From IMG/VR virus record IMGVR_UViG_3300012920_000003, positions 1 to 41,653 of that record: 41,653 nucleotides of DNA, one strand, 5' to 3'. The stretch's first letter is position 1. The number at the start of each line of letters is the position of its first letter. Positions 18,438 to 26,901 of the stretch are shown piece after piece. Made by a program: the position numbers and the translations under genes. The notes beneath the pieces were generated by a model that saw nothing but the letters and a program-made list of their open reading frames with translations, ran no database searches and was not told the DNA's origin. Source of the DNA: a virus.

Positions 18438-20611
18438 TATGCTTTACTTGTTGTTGCTCGATCCCCAACCCGTGCGTCAAGTTTGACGGAACGAACCAAG
18501 GGCCTTCCTTTAGTCGGCGAGATTTTAACAGATGCCGAGTATCCCCTAGACCTGAGCGAAAGGCGAAGACTTACATCTTCTTGCTCCGGTAAATCTTGAT
18601 TCTCTAGCAAGCTGTTGACGGTAACGGGTCCCGTGCTACTGTCGGGGTCCGTCACTAAAAATTCGATGGTGCCATCGGTTGGGCCGTCTTGGCCCTTCAA
18701 GTGAATCTCGGATCGAGTGAAATATTTTCGATCCATCGTGTTCATGTCGTAGTCTCGAGTTTGAATATAGGATTGAACCGGGATCGTCTCAACTTCAGTA
18801 GAACCTTTTTGAACCGAGATTTGGTCACCCCCCTCAACTCCTTCGACTCGATGGATTCCACCCTCGCTTGTGGTAAAATACAAATTATTTTCTCGGCCTT
18901 CCCGGGCAACGAGCATATCTCGAATGAAGAACGCTTGACTGTTTACTTCGTCCACGCTTTCAAATCCACCATTAATAAAATTGTAAACAATTACATGAGA
19001 ATTTTCTACATGATTATCTAGAGGTACCGCTAGGAAATAACGATTGTTGAAATAAGCTCCGACTGCGTGGTGAACATGACGATGATTTATGCGATCAATT
19101 ATTGGTTGGATCGCTTCCGATAAAGGAATTTCAGAGCCCCGTAAATTATACTGATCAAAATATTCTAATGCGTAAATTCCTTGATCGGCTAAAAATAAAA
19201 CTTTACTACCAACTTGTACGATTGATCTTCTTGCCGAACAACCCAGATCGGGAGTCACCACGCTAACCGATATATCATCCAAAGAACCAGAAACGCCCGT
19301 CAATTTATGCACACTTCGCCGTGCAAAAACAAGTAGAGTATCTTCGGTAAACGGCTCCAAGCCCACCACAAAATCGTTGGAGCCTCCGGTTATTCTAAGT
19401 CGTTGCCCTACAACATCGTAAGTATCTGGGTCCAAAATATCAGACGCTATGATTTCGTCTTTATTTCCACGCTCGGTCCATTGCATATTTGCAAGACTGT
19501 AGTCCTCTTCATAAAAGTATGGCATCCACAATCTTCTTTGATTCACTACTGCAAACGGCGTTGAAGGTTGGTGAACTAAATAACTAATTGGTTTCTTACG
19601 AGAAAAAGTAAGCGTCTTATTTTCTTCATCCGGGACATTTAAAGTAACTTCAAATTCATCGGCTGAATTTATTTTTGTCACTCTTGTAGTCTCGCTAGGC
19701 TCGTACTGCATATTGAAAGTAGATTTAACTATAGTCAATTCTTGCCCTAACTCGAGCCCATGATTGCTTTCTGAAAAAGTTATGATCCCATCAACAGAAC
19801 TGACGGTATCCGTAATGAAGTCGGGCATAGTGTAATCTCCACTTTTCACCAAATTAAACTCGTTCCAAAAACTATAGTTACCATTTACATCGTCATATGT
19901 TTCGGTTCCGGTTGCCCCCTCGAGGCTAACTCTAAATTGATTTGTCTGGAGCCCGGAAGACAAAACTTCGTAGCAATCATTCGGGTCCTCCGTTCCCACT
20001 AACCCCGTCAGGGTTACAAAGTCTCCCGCATTGAGCCCATGGTTCAACGCCTCGACGGTTATCACATTTAAGTTGCGGGTTGCATTTACAATTGGGTTAG
20101 TCGTCAAGCTTGGCTTAATCTCAAACGCCGTTCGATTGGTGCGGAATAGGTAGACTTTGTTGAACGCTTGAAGCATATCGCATCGTTTGTTCACCCCTTG
20201 TCCGCTTGGGTATTTAATCTTAAAGGTAGTCTTGTCGCTTGCTCGAAGAACCACACATACGCCGTCGGTAGCGGTAAAAATAAAATCATCAGCCAACTCC
20301 GAAGTTGGGTCGCTGAATACACAAGCCCCGAACACTTGCTGATTCGTGGTGGCCGTAAGATTAAAAGGTAGTTGAACGGGAAGAGTCGGAACTTGGTCGG
20401 ACGCTACCGTAGTGATGGAACCCGATAGCGTGGCCAAACCTTTACGGGGTTGCCAAGTCCCATCCAATGACATTCTACCGTTTTTGGAATATTGAATTTC
20501 ACCGTCACTTAACTGATTGGGCCTGAGTCGAGCGTTTACTTTGCGAAAGTATGTGTCCCCTTCTTGGTTGAGGGGATCATCGTTTTGCCCGTAGTCCCGG
20601 TAGCGACTCAT
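18437..20611 (-). CDS. Tail nozzle / tail tubular protein B-like
   Basis: The 724-aa protein begins with GDTYFRKVNARLRPNQLSDG and shows a long beta-rich body with repeated propeller-like elements such as FLADQGIYALEYFDQ and NNRYFLAVPLDNH. This is the style of podovirus tail nozzle proteins (T7 gp12-like). It sits after two adaptor-type proteins and directly before tail fibres, as expected for the distal tail tube. The start ATG at 20611 overlaps the stop of a tiny membrane protein gene. No enzymatic motif is seen. Confidence 0.75.
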   Translation of the reverse strand: MSRYRDYGQNDDPLNQEGDTYFRKVNARLRPNQLSDGEIQYSKNGRMSLDGTWQPRKGLATLSGSITTVASDQVPTLPVQLPFNLTATTNQQVFGACVFSDPTSELADDFIFTATDGVCVVLRASDKTTFKIKYPSGQGVNKRCDMLQAFNKVYLFRTNRTAFEIKPSLTTNPIVNATRNLNVITVEALNHGLNAGDFVTLTGLVGTEDPNDCYEVLSSGLQTNQFRVSLEGATGTETYDDVNGNYSFWNEFNLVKSGDYTMPDFITDTVSSVDGIITFSESNHGLELGQELTIVKSTFNMQYEPSETTRVTKINSADEFEVTLNVPDEENKTLTFSRKKPISYLVHQPSTPFAVVNQRRLWMPYFYEEDYSLANMQWTERGNKDEIIASDILDPDTYDVVGQRLRITGGSNDFVVGLEPFTEDTLLVFARRSVHKLTGVSGSLDDISVSVVTPDLGCSARRSIVQVGSKVLFLADQGIYALEYFDQYNLRGSEIPLSEAIQPIIDRINHRHVHHAVGAYFNNRYFLAVPLDNHVENSHVIVYNFINGGFESVDEVNSQAFFIRDMLVAREGRENNLYFTTSEGGIHRVEGVEGGDQISVQKGSTEVETIPVQSYIQTRDYDMNTMDRKYFTRSEIHLKGQDGPTDGTIEFLVTDPDSSTGPVTVNSLLENQDLPEQEDVSLRLSLRSRGYSASVKISPTKGRPLVRSVKLDARVGDRATTSKA

Positions 20612-20754
20612 TTGTTTTTCTTAATCTCTTGATACAACTTCAGACTCATGTATACGAGCGTCACTAAACCTACCGCTACGCCTAAGACTGAGTCGGCCAA
20701 CCCGAAAGTTCCGGCGGTTCCCGCCATACCAATTATTGAAGCTCGATCAATCAC
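20608..20754 (-). CDS. 48-aa membrane protein, holin candidate
   Basis: This small gene starts at GTG 20754 within the preceding stop (GTGA) and ends in an ATGA overlap with the nozzle gene. The product is a short polar N-terminus, a Gly/Ala-rich hydrophobic helix (IIGMAGTAGTFGLADSVLG, then VAVGLVTLVYMSL) and a basic tail ending KKNK. Small size, one or two membrane spans and a charged C-terminus fit a phage holin. The neighbouring tiny membrane protein and lipoprotein form a possible lysis trio, although no endolysin was recognised. Confidence 0.68.
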   Translation of the reverse strand: MIDRASIIGMAGTAGTFGLADSVLGVAVGLVTLVYMSLKLYQEIKKNK

Positions 20755-20870
20755 GATGTTAGAAAATCAAACAGGATTAAAAGAACAATGGATGTTGCCA
20801 TTAGAGCGATCATTTTTTCGGATGGTCGGAGTTGGTTAAAAAGCTTAATTAGTATTTTTATGTTTTTCAT
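20751..20870 (-). CDS. 39-aa membrane peptide
   Basis: ATG 20870 overlaps the stop of the upstream lipoprotein gene (ATGA) and the TGA at 20751 overlaps the next GTG. The peptide has a basic N-terminal half (NIKILIKLFNQLRPSEK) and a single membrane span (MIALMATSIVLLILFDFL) ending in TS. Perfect chaining of start and stop codons on both sides supports it as a real gene. It may be an antiholin or holin partner; the function is not shown by the sequence. Confidence 0.65.
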   Translation of the reverse strand: MKNIKILIKLFNQLRPSEKMIALMATSIVLLILFDFLTS

Positions 20871-21298
20871 GGATATCTTGGTGGGAATGGTGCCCGGGTC
20901 AGGTTTTTCTTCGCTTCATCTTTCGAGCATTTTCTTGCTACGAGGATCGGAATGAGTAGATAAATTGAAAGTAAGACTCCGGCGATGACCAGAATCTTTT
21001 TTATGTACGAAGTAAACTCGGCAAAACCGGAAGCATGATCAGCCATCTTCGCTTTTACGATCCCTTCCACATCACCATGGGAAAGCATCTCTATGGTCTC
21101 CTTCGCTTCGGCAAGCTCTTCGTTCCCTTTAAGCATCTCCCCGGCCATGATACCAACGCCAGCCCCTAGTCCACCTCCCGCCGGGCCCGCAAGGGACCCT
21201 ACGGAGCCACCCGCCACACCTCCAAGAAGTGGGTAGGTACTACGAATGGAACATCCCGACAAGCTCACGGCAAGTAAAAGTAGAGTTACCCGGGTCAC
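20867..21298 (-). CDS. Lipoprotein with glycine-zipper region and C-terminal membrane span
   Basis: The 143-aa product has a signal peptide with a textbook lipobox (LLLAVSLSGC; Cys16), a Gly/Ala-rich stretch at 26-52 resembling glycine-zipper membrane segments, a helical middle (about 55-95), a clear transmembrane helix near 102-121 and a basic tail. With a lipid anchor at one end and a membrane span at the other, it may bridge or perturb the envelope, like unimolecular spanins, or serve in DNA entry. It is followed by two tiny membrane genes with ATGA/GTGA overlaps. Role inferred only. Confidence 0.7.
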   Translation of the reverse strand: MTRVTLLLLAVSLSGCSIRSTYPLLGGVAGGSVGSLAGPAGGGLGAGVGIMAGEMLKGNEELAEAKETIEMLSHGDVEGIVKAKMADHASGFAEFTSYIKKILVIAGVLLSIYLLIPILVARKCSKDEAKKNLTRAPFPPRYP

Positions 21299-21543
21299 CC
21301 GTAAGTCACAATAGTACCATTTTTCAGATCAACCTCTTTAAATTTACCGTGCAAAATCTGCCCGGCGGGTAAGGTAACTGAATCGGTGATTCCCGATATA
21401 TTACCATCGATTGAGTTGAAAACGACATTGGTCAACGCTTGCACGGCGATGAAAGACCCGGTTACCTTTGTGCTTCCGTTTGTGGTTCGCCGGGTGACTT
21501 TTGAGCCCTTGGCTCCTATATTATTTCTTATGTTTACATTCAT
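21295..21543 (-). CDS. Small beta-rich structural protein
   Basis: This 82-aa protein has alternating hydrophobic residues and the segments SFIAVQALTNVVFNSIDGN and TLPAGQILHGKFKEVDLKNG, ending in IVTYG. Proteins with this shape are common in the head or tail clusters of marine phages and may be decoration or head-completion proteins. It lies between the larger adaptor paralogue and the lipoprotein and overlaps both by four bases. No catalytic feature is visible. Confidence 0.65.
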   Translation of the reverse strand: MNVNIRNNIGAKGSKVTRRTTNGSTKVTGSFIAVQALTNVVFNSIDGNISGITDSVTLPAGQILHGKFKEVDLKNGTIVTYG

Positions 21544-23006
21544 ATCTGAGCGTAAGTTTTATAGTTTGGTGATGTGTAGGTTCTTATTGGAATGTGACTT
21601 TGCCGACTTAATCGTTCGACTTTGTCGATTTCTTGAAGCAACGCCTCTTGGGCTCGAGCTTCTTCGGTCACGGACCTGTCGTAAAGCTCACGATCTCCCC
21701 GGAAGAAGTCCGCTAAAATTGCGGAGATCAGAAAACTTTCAAACATTGCCGGAACCACGCCCGTCTCCGTCACCTCAAACAAAGGCTTTTTGCGGAGAAG
21801 GAAAAAAGATTTGCCCTTATAGTTCTCGCTTACGAAAAGGTGAGAATCCATGAGCGTAAATTTAAGACGGCAAGCCCTCGAATCGGTGAAAGGGTTGTGA
21901 CTAAACACATCCAATACTTGGGCACTTACCACTTCCGTACCAACCGTTGCCGGAGAAAACTCGTCCAATACGCCGGACAACTCCGAAGTTACTTGGCTTG
22001 CGATCTCACTTGCGGTAGCCGTCCCGTCCATCGGTTGCCACCAAGGATAGGGATTTTCAGCAAAGCCGTGTTGCCCAAATCCGGCAACTGCGGGCTGACT
22101 GAAAAAAGTGTACCCGTTCTCTTGCATGAACCGGGGATGCAAAACATTATATTGTGAGTTGTATCTAAACTCGTCGATGGTTACGATATCTCCTTGTTTG
22201 GCCGGACCAAAGTCTCGAGTGATCAAACACTTGGTCCCTACCACACCCGGCTCCAATCTACCCAATAATTCTTCCGGGCTCATGCCCTCGATTAAGGGAG
22301 TCCACCACGGATGAGGATTACCGGGGAATCCCCATTGACCAAACCCGGGAAGACTTGGTTGCGAGAAGTAAGTATTACCGTTTACATCTCGCTGAAAATG
22401 AGGGTGGGTTACATCATTAGCTTGATTGTATCTAAGCTCGATGATCGTAACAATATCGCCCCGAGGGGACTGTCCAAAATCTCTTGTTATTACGCACTTA
22501 GTACCTACTTGATAGCTCAACGGAAATCCTAGATTTGCCGTCGAACCGAGCCCGGTGTTGTAGGTCCCACTACCCGTCGAAATGACATTGACTGAGTTTG
22601 TCGTAAGATTAACCTCAATCAATTCCGTAAGGTCGGGCCAATCATTATACTCCCATGCTTCACGGAGACGGTGGTTTAAGTTTTGATTAAAAAAGAATTT
22701 GTCGGTAGCGTCCAAAGTGGCAAGTCCGGCTACGGCTTGAAATCGTTTCTCCAGACGATCATAGGTAATAGTCCGAGTTGAAAGTCCCGAATTGTCGGGG
22801 TTGTATGGGACCGGGGCGGGGGTAGCGTCTACAGTAATCCAATGAGTGTCACGCTTGTCTCGCTGAAGGAGAATGCTTTTGTCATCGTTAATATAAACTC
22901 GAGGTCGGTCATTCTCGGCATTCCACTCAAGAATCCGGTAGCGTTCTCCGATTGCAAAATCATTTCCATCATATGAAAATGCTTGGATTATACTAACCTC
23001 TTCCAT
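21540..23006 (-). CDS. Enlarged adaptor-type head-tail protein with two internal repeats
   Basis: The ends of this 488-aa protein match the preceding 251-aa adaptor: an N-terminal-side block (LEKRFQAVAGLATLDATDKFF...NHRLREAWEYNDWP) and a C-terminal block (FLISAILADFFRGD...QEIDKVERLSRQ). Inserted between them are two copies of about 89 residues beginning VGTKC[VL]ITRDFG and containing YFSQP or FFSQP, GFGQ.GF and PWW. A further beta-type segment (ERYRILEWNAENDRP) lies at the N-terminus. It is probably a head-tail connector paralogue that gained surface beta domains. The two repeats are diverged, so the duplication is old. Confidence 0.75.
   Translation of the reverse strand: MEEVSIIQAFSYDGNDFAIGERYRILEWNAENDRPRVYINDDKSILLQRDKRDTHWITVDATPAPVPYNPDNSGLSTRTITYDRLEKRFQAVAGLATLDATDKFFFNQNLNHRLREAWEYNDWPDLTELIEVNLTTNSVNVISTGSGTYNTGLGSTANLGFPLSYQVGTKCVITRDFGQSPRGDIVTIIELRYNQANDVTHPHFQRDVNGNTYFSQPSLPGFGQWGFPGNPHPWWTPLIEGMSPEELLGRLEPGVVGTKCLITRDFGPAKQGDIVTIDEFRYNSQYNVLHPRFMQENGYTFFSQPAVAGFGQHGFAENPYPWWQPMDGTATASEIASQVTSELSGVLDEFSPATVGTEVVSAQVLDVFSHNPFTDSRACRLKFTLMDSHLFVSENYKGKSFFLLRKKPLFEVTETGVVPAMFESFLISAILADFFRGDRELYDRSVTEEARAQEALLQEIDKVERLSRQSHIPIRTYTSPNYKTYAQI
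21975..22508 (-). repeat. Two diverged tandem repeats encoding ~89-aa domains
   Basis: Within the 488-aa gene, 22243-22508 and about 21975-22242 encode homologous units. Shared landmarks are VGTKC, ITRDFG, GDIVTI, RYN, HP[HR]F, SQP, GFGQ and P[HY]PWW. Similarity is strong at the protein level and weaker in DNA. Confidence 0.8.
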
Positions 23007-23008
23007 TC

Positions 23009-23764
23009 TTAGGACGGATTATTTTGGAATTGGGCCGTGGGAACTCCAACCGGGCTACCGCCCAAGTTGACATTGTGTCGGGTAAATTGAGAAGGTGGAC
23101 GATATTGAAGAATGTCGTGCCGGAACTGACGGCCTTGCGTTGCCACCTTATCGATTTCCATTACCAAGAGGGCCTCGGCATTTTGATCCTCCTGTTGAGC
23201 TTTCTGATTTTGGCCGTCTCCCCGTAAGAACGAAGCGTACGCTCCATGGACGCAATACTCAAAAAATATCCAAGGTATCTCCGGGTTGTCATCGGCCTCG
23301 TCACCGTAATAGCCCGAGGTGGCCGAACCAGAATTGATCTCCTCAAGCTGATCCTTTCGATAAGTAACATAAACCGTTTGTCCGTTTAAAGTAGTCGGCT
23401 CAATAATTCTAAGGGTAGGATTACCGTCCGAATCCATGTCAGTTAAGAAAGTGTACTCGTCAGGATACCTTGTCGTGATCGGGTTTTGCTTGTGAATCCG
23501 AAAGACAACATTTGCCTTGTTCGCAAGAGACTTGTTAGCGGAGCCAGAACCGTTGTAAGATATTATAGTGTTGTCCGTGAGAACTACGGGTTCTCCGACT
23601 ACGGTAAATATTGGCCACGGGAATCGTTCATAAGCTTGCCTTGCCCTCGAGTTTACCAAGTCACGCAAAAAAGTTGCGTCGATTGTCTGTAAGCTCTCGA
23701 GACCCGCTAATGCCTTGAAGCGAGATTTTAAAAGTGAGTATGGTTGAGTTGGATAATTGGCCAT
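23009..23764 (-). CDS. Adaptor / head-tail connector protein (SU10-like)
   Basis: The 251-aa product (SLLKSRFKALAGLESLQTID... NSRARQAYERFPWPIF ... FEYCVHGAYASFLRGDGQ... VMEIDKVATQGRQFRHD) has the helical-bundle pattern of podovirus adaptor proteins that bind below the portal, notably the SU10 type, which fits the SU10-like capsid protein nearby. A paralogue follows immediately downstream (21540-23006). It starts at ATG 23764 just after the 97-aa gene, without an obvious Shine-Dalgarno. Confidence 0.75.
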   Translation of the reverse strand: MANYPTQPYSLLKSRFKALAGLESLQTIDATFLRDLVNSRARQAYERFPWPIFTVVGEPVVLTDNTIISYNGSGSANKSLANKANVVFRIHKQNPITTRYPDEYTFLTDMDSDGNPTLRIIEPTTLNGQTVYVTYRKDQLEEINSGSATSGYYGDEADDNPEIPWIFFEYCVHGAYASFLRGDGQNQKAQQEDQNAEALLVMEIDKVATQGRQFRHDILQYRPPSQFTRHNVNLGGSPVGVPTAQFQNNPS

Positions 23765-23766
23765 GA

Positions 23767-24060
23767 TTACAATTTAGCTTCTGGGTTTTTCTTCAAGTAA
23801 GATTTTTTATACTCGGGATCGTTCATACAACCGGGGTTGTCAGACTCATGCCGGAAATAAGTCTTCGCATCGTACACGGCAACCGGGCGAAAAGTTTTGC
23901 TACCCGTGCCTTCAACCGCTTTCCTAGCTTTAAGCTGACGGTCCATGTAACCCGCCTTTTCTTCCGCAATCTTACGAGCCGTATGATCGTGCAAGTTCTC
24001 CGCTAACTCTTCGTTAGAGGTGCGTTTGTATTTACCACGAATTATGATGTTTAACGGCAT
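23767..24060 (-). CDS. Small basic head-cluster protein
   Basis: This 97-aa protein is rich in Lys, Glu and Ala with a helical middle (HTARKIAEEKAGYMDRQLKA) and a C-terminal segment containing YFRHESDNPGCMNDPEYKK. It is the first gene after the terminator hairpin behind the major capsid gene and precedes the adaptor. It may be a head-completion or minor structural protein; no family was recognised. Confidence 0.65.
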   Translation of the reverse strand: MPLNIIIRGKYKRTSNEELAENLHDHTARKIAEEKAGYMDRQLKARKAVEGTGSKTFRPVAVYDAKTYFRHESDNPGCMNDPEYKKSYLKKNPEAKL

Positions 24061-24097
24061 ACCTCTTAGATATCAGTAAACCCAATTTCTTTAGACT

Positions 24098-24130
24098 AAA
24101 AGGTCCGGGGCTACCCCATAACCCCGGACC
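24098..24130 (-). terminator. Terminator hairpin after major capsid gene
   Basis: On the transcribed (minus) strand a perfect 9-bp stem GGTCCGGGG...CCCCGGACC (24102-24110 with 24122-24130) with an 11-base loop is followed by four Us. It lies 33 bases after the capsid stop. The short U-run suggests partial termination, which would raise capsid mRNA relative to tail mRNAs. The rest of the 24061-24162 gap shows nothing else. Confidence 0.8.
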
Positions 24131-24162
24131 AATATATGAATAATACAACTATGCAGAACGGA

Positions 24163-25281
24163 TCATACAATTGATCCTAAAGCTTTTCCGTTCTCCACGC
24201 AGACCGTACCGGTAAAGGTAACGAATCCACGCTGACCTCCTCCACCAACATCAGGAAGGTCAACGGCGGTGATGCCTTGCATGACTTTCAAGCTGACGGT
24301 GTTGTCGGCGGGGAGAAGATAAGCACGGTTGGCCACGGCGGTATTTGGATCGGCACGGGTCCTTCCAAGCCATAAATCTGGAATGATTGTGACGGTACCC
24401 CAATCGGATTGATACTCTACCACGCTCAAGCTGATGCTTGCTCCACCGGAAACTTGTTGATTAAAACGAGTTGCTCCGGCATCGGTACGAGTGAAATCAG
24501 ATATGAGATTTACAACTCCGGGAACTGCAAACAAACGATAGTTGGCTTTCAATCCACTTGCTTCGTAAACGGCTTGAAGCATTGAACGGAAGTCCACATC
24601 ATCATCCTCATTGGATGCTCCTTCGACGAGCGTTCCGTCACCCGCTAATGCCCCGGTAAGATTGAGGCGAGAATTCGTAACCGGGCGGTAATTAACTGCG
24701 GAATTTCCGAGTCCCCCGGCACCATAGTACCCGGCATTCGCTGGGTTACTGAACGCACCGAGTCCGGCACAAATGTCACCAAGCGTTGCGGTAGCGGTAG
24801 CTCCAATTTCATCGGAAGCAATCATCACTTCCAAACTTCTCTTCAACTCGAGAGTGGCCTTCGCCTTACTTTCGGCATAAAGTGAAGAACTTGCAGAAAT
24901 GTCGATCATTTCAGAAAGCGGAGATACGGCAAATCCAGAACGGAGTTGCTGAATACGGTTACCCATGCGGGCCTTGTTTGCGAACTTGAAAGCAAAGTCC
25001 CCGGTATCGTCGGCGGGTCCTTTTCCGGCTGATCCGGCAGAGATTGCGTCATCATCCGTACCCGCAATAAATTGCAGATCGGTTCCGTCAAGGACGGGTT
25101 GGATGTTTGGGGCACCCAAATCGTCCACATTCCACTCGGTAAAGCGGGCCTTGGGGGCTTCGCTTTGTGGTAGTAAACTATACAAAGGTGTTTCTTGTGG
25201 CTCTACCCGACGCAAAGCGTCAGAGAGGTCCTGTCTGGCCCCACGGGCCTCGTTCATATTATAAGCGGTTGCTATTGGCAT
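24163..25281 (-). CDS. Major capsid protein (SU10/DUF5309-like HK97 fold)
   Basis: The 372-aa product begins with ARGARQDLSDALRRVEPQETPLYSLL, typical of the SU10-type (DUF5309) major head protein family, and has the Ala/Gly-rich, beta-rich body of HK97-fold capsid proteins. AAGGAGG lies just upstream of ATG 25281, one of the strongest ribosome binding sites in the genome, as expected for the most abundant protein. It follows the scaffold gene by one base and is followed by a terminator hairpin. Confidence 0.88.
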   Translation of the reverse strand: MPIATAYNMNEARGARQDLSDALRRVEPQETPLYSLLPQSEAPKARFTEWNVDDLGAPNIQPVLDGTDLQFIAGTDDDAISAGSAGKGPADDTGDFAFKFANKARMGNRIQQLRSGFAVSPLSEMIDISASSSLYAESKAKATLELKRSLEVMIASDEIGATATATLGDICAGLGAFSNPANAGYYGAGGLGNSAVNYRPVTNSRLNLTGALAGDGTLVEGASNEDDDVDFRSMLQAVYEASGLKANYRLFAVPGVVNLISDFTRTDAGATRFNQQVSGGASISLSVVEYQSDWGTVTIIPDLWLGRTRADPNTAVANRAYLLPADNTVSLKVMQGITAVDLPDVGGGGQRGFVTFTGTVCVENGKALGSIV

Positions 25282-25282
25282 T

Positions 25283-26200
25283 TTATTTTTCCTCCTTGGA
25301 ATCTAAGAATTGTGAGAATGTTGAGAGAGAGATGTTACCCTCCCCTAGAATTTGATTTGAATCTTTCGAGTTTTGTTTCGGAGGGGCTGAACTAGGGCTG
25401 ACTGATTTCGGTGGTTCTGGTTTCTTCGTCGCTTTTGGCTTGGCTTTTTGCATTGCATTTTGCTTGGCCATCATCGCCGAATAACCTTCTGCCATTAGAC
25501 CGAACACTAGGTCGCCGTGGCTCATCGAGTGAATCGCACTAAGCTCGGGAAGTTGTCTACCGTAATCGTAAACTTGAGTTACGGGATTATCGGCGGTCCC
25601 CATCCACGGGAATAAATTAGGCAATGTTTGAGCTACATTTGCCCGTTCCTTGATGTGCTTTTCTCGATCCGGGATGTGTGAGGTTAGAGCTTCGTCGGCT
25701 TCTTGAAGTAAGTTCGATATCTTATCGGCATCGTACTCTTCTCCGTTGTGTTCGACAAAGTCTTTACCAAGATTAGCCATAGCAAACTTTCGGGCTTTTG
25801 TTGCCGTTTGTTTGTACTTTTCCAAATCCTCCATGTTATGAATCTCGTTGAGAGCCATATCACCAGATTTTCCGGAGGCCATCTTTTGTTGGTGGAGTTG
25901 CTGAAGTTGCTCCTCGGCTGACTTTGCTCTGGCGGTCAACTGATTGACCTGACGCAAGAGCTTCTGAACAGACTTAGGCACTTTTTCATCTCCGTCCCCT
26001 TCATCCGGCTCCTCTTCTACTGACTGTGAAAGAACATCTTCTTCGGCTTCTTCGGGCTCCTCCTCGACTGAGGTTTCCTCCGGTTCTTCCGTAGAAGTCA
26101 GGTCTTGCTCAAACATTTGAGCGAGTCCATTTTGCGTTGTGTTTTCTGTCTCCGATTCAGTTGGCTCGGTGACCGTGGCCAATTCTTGGTTTTCTTCCAT
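25283..26200 (-). CDS. Capsid scaffolding protein
   Basis: The 305-aa protein has a very acidic N-terminal third (runs of Glu such as EEPEETSVEEEPEEAEED), a coiled-coil region (about residues 80-125: KLLRQVNQLTARAKSAEEQLQQ), a helical middle and a Lys/Pro-rich segment (KAKPKATKKPEPPK) before the C-terminus. Charge layout, size and position immediately before the major capsid gene identify it as the scaffold that shapes the procapsid. The C-terminal basic helix region would contact the capsid protein. No protease domain is seen. Confidence 0.85.
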   Translation of the reverse strand: MEENQELATVTEPTESETENTTQNGLAQMFEQDLTSTEEPEETSVEEEPEEAEEDVLSQSVEEEPDEGDGDEKVPKSVQKLLRQVNQLTARAKSAEEQLQQLHQQKMASGKSGDMALNEIHNMEDLEKYKQTATKARKFAMANLGKDFVEHNGEEYDADKISNLLQEADEALTSHIPDREKHIKERANVAQTLPNLFPWMGTADNPVTQVYDYGRQLPELSAIHSMSHGDLVFGLMAEGYSAMMAKQNAMQKAKPKATKKPEPPKSVSPSSAPPKQNSKDSNQILGEGNISLSTFSQFLDSKEEK

Positions 26201-26232
26201 TCTACTATTTGTGGAGGGTTAGCATCCCGTCT

Positions 26233-26246
26233 GCCCAGAGTTGGGC
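26233..26246 (-). other. Small hairpin in the nuclease-scaffold gap
   Basis: GCCCA-GAGT-TGGGC forms a 5-bp stem in the 73-base gap before the scaffold gene. No U-tract follows. No promoter hexamers were identified in the gap. It may be only an mRNA stem. Confidence 0.3.
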
Positions 26247-26273
26247 CACCCGTAAAATAGCAAACCGTACCAA

Positions 26274-26690
26274 TTATTTAGACTTCGGATTGAACACGGT
26301 CCAATTGTTCATAAACTTTTCGTACTTCCCTTTAGAGTCTTGAATGTCCGGGTACACTTTTATGGAAGTCACATTGCATAAGTGTTGCGGGATTAAATAC
26401 CAACAAGAGTCATGTTCTTGCCGGACATATCCGGCGAACACATCAAACTCCGTATTTATTTTTTTATGCATCCCACTTTTCATACCAAACATATACCGTC
26501 GGTGGTATCTATCCGACACACCGGAAGTACCTTTGACTTGAACCCGGTACGAGTGCGAACCGCACATCACCACCACATCATAGGGAAGAGCGTCCCCCAC
26601 CGTTTCAGAAACCTCGAGGTCTCGTTTTAAGGCTTCGGCAATAAATACTTGCTCGTAATAAACTCCGTCTTTTTTATTGCGATTGCTCAT
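26274..26690 (-). CDS. PD-(D/E)XK endonuclease-like protein inside the capsid operon
   Basis: From ATG 26690 the product is 138 aa. It has the compact PD-(D/E)XK layout: an N-terminal helix with Glu (YYEQVFIAEAL), then GDALPYDVVVMCG and YRVQVKGTSG, giving Asp and Gln-x-Lys in the catalytic positions. Similar small proteins include Holliday-junction-resolvase-like and homing-type nucleases. It lies between portal and scaffold genes, an unusual place for a nuclease, suggesting a packaging-linked nick, resolution role or a selfish mobile nuclease. An upstream TTG at 26717 would add nine residues. Overlap with the previous gene is 17 bases. Confidence 0.68.
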   Translation of the reverse strand: MSNRNKKDGVYYEQVFIAEALKRDLEVSETVGDALPYDVVVMCGSHSYRVQVKGTSGVSDRYHRRYMFGMKSGMHKKINTEFDVFAGYVRQEHDSCWYLIPQHLCNVTSIKVYPDIQDSKGKYEKFMNNWTVFNPKSK

Positions 26691-26901
26691 GGCGGTATAA
26701 AGGACCGCCCAACTCAATCAATACGGAATCAATAGCTTCTATCTTCCCGGCCAAGCATGATAACGCTTGCGGGTTCTCAATAATTTCAGGAGCTTTGAAA
26801 TCTACCAGAAGGTCTTCTCTCCGATCCGTAAGATGTTCTAAGATGAATTTATATTCATCGGAAGTTTTTAAATAATTTACGGCTTGGGTGAGTTTACTCA
26901 T
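26674..26901 (-). CDS. Small helical head-cluster protein
   Basis: This 75-aa product appears all-helical (LTQAVNYLKTSDEYKFILEH ... LAGKIEAIDSVLIELGGPL). It overlaps the end of the portal gene by four bases and the beginning of the nuclease gene. Small helical proteins after the portal are common in podoviruses and are usually unassigned. Confidence 0.65.
   Translation of the reverse strand: MSKLTQAVNYLKTSDEYKFILEHLTDRREDLLVDFKAPEIIENPQALSCLAGKIEAIDSVLIELGGPLYRHEQSQ

Noticed and set aside
21386-21853. A 155-codon plus-strand frame opposite adaptor and small structural genes
   Set aside because: It runs against two well-supported genes, and its product looks like out-of-frame translation.
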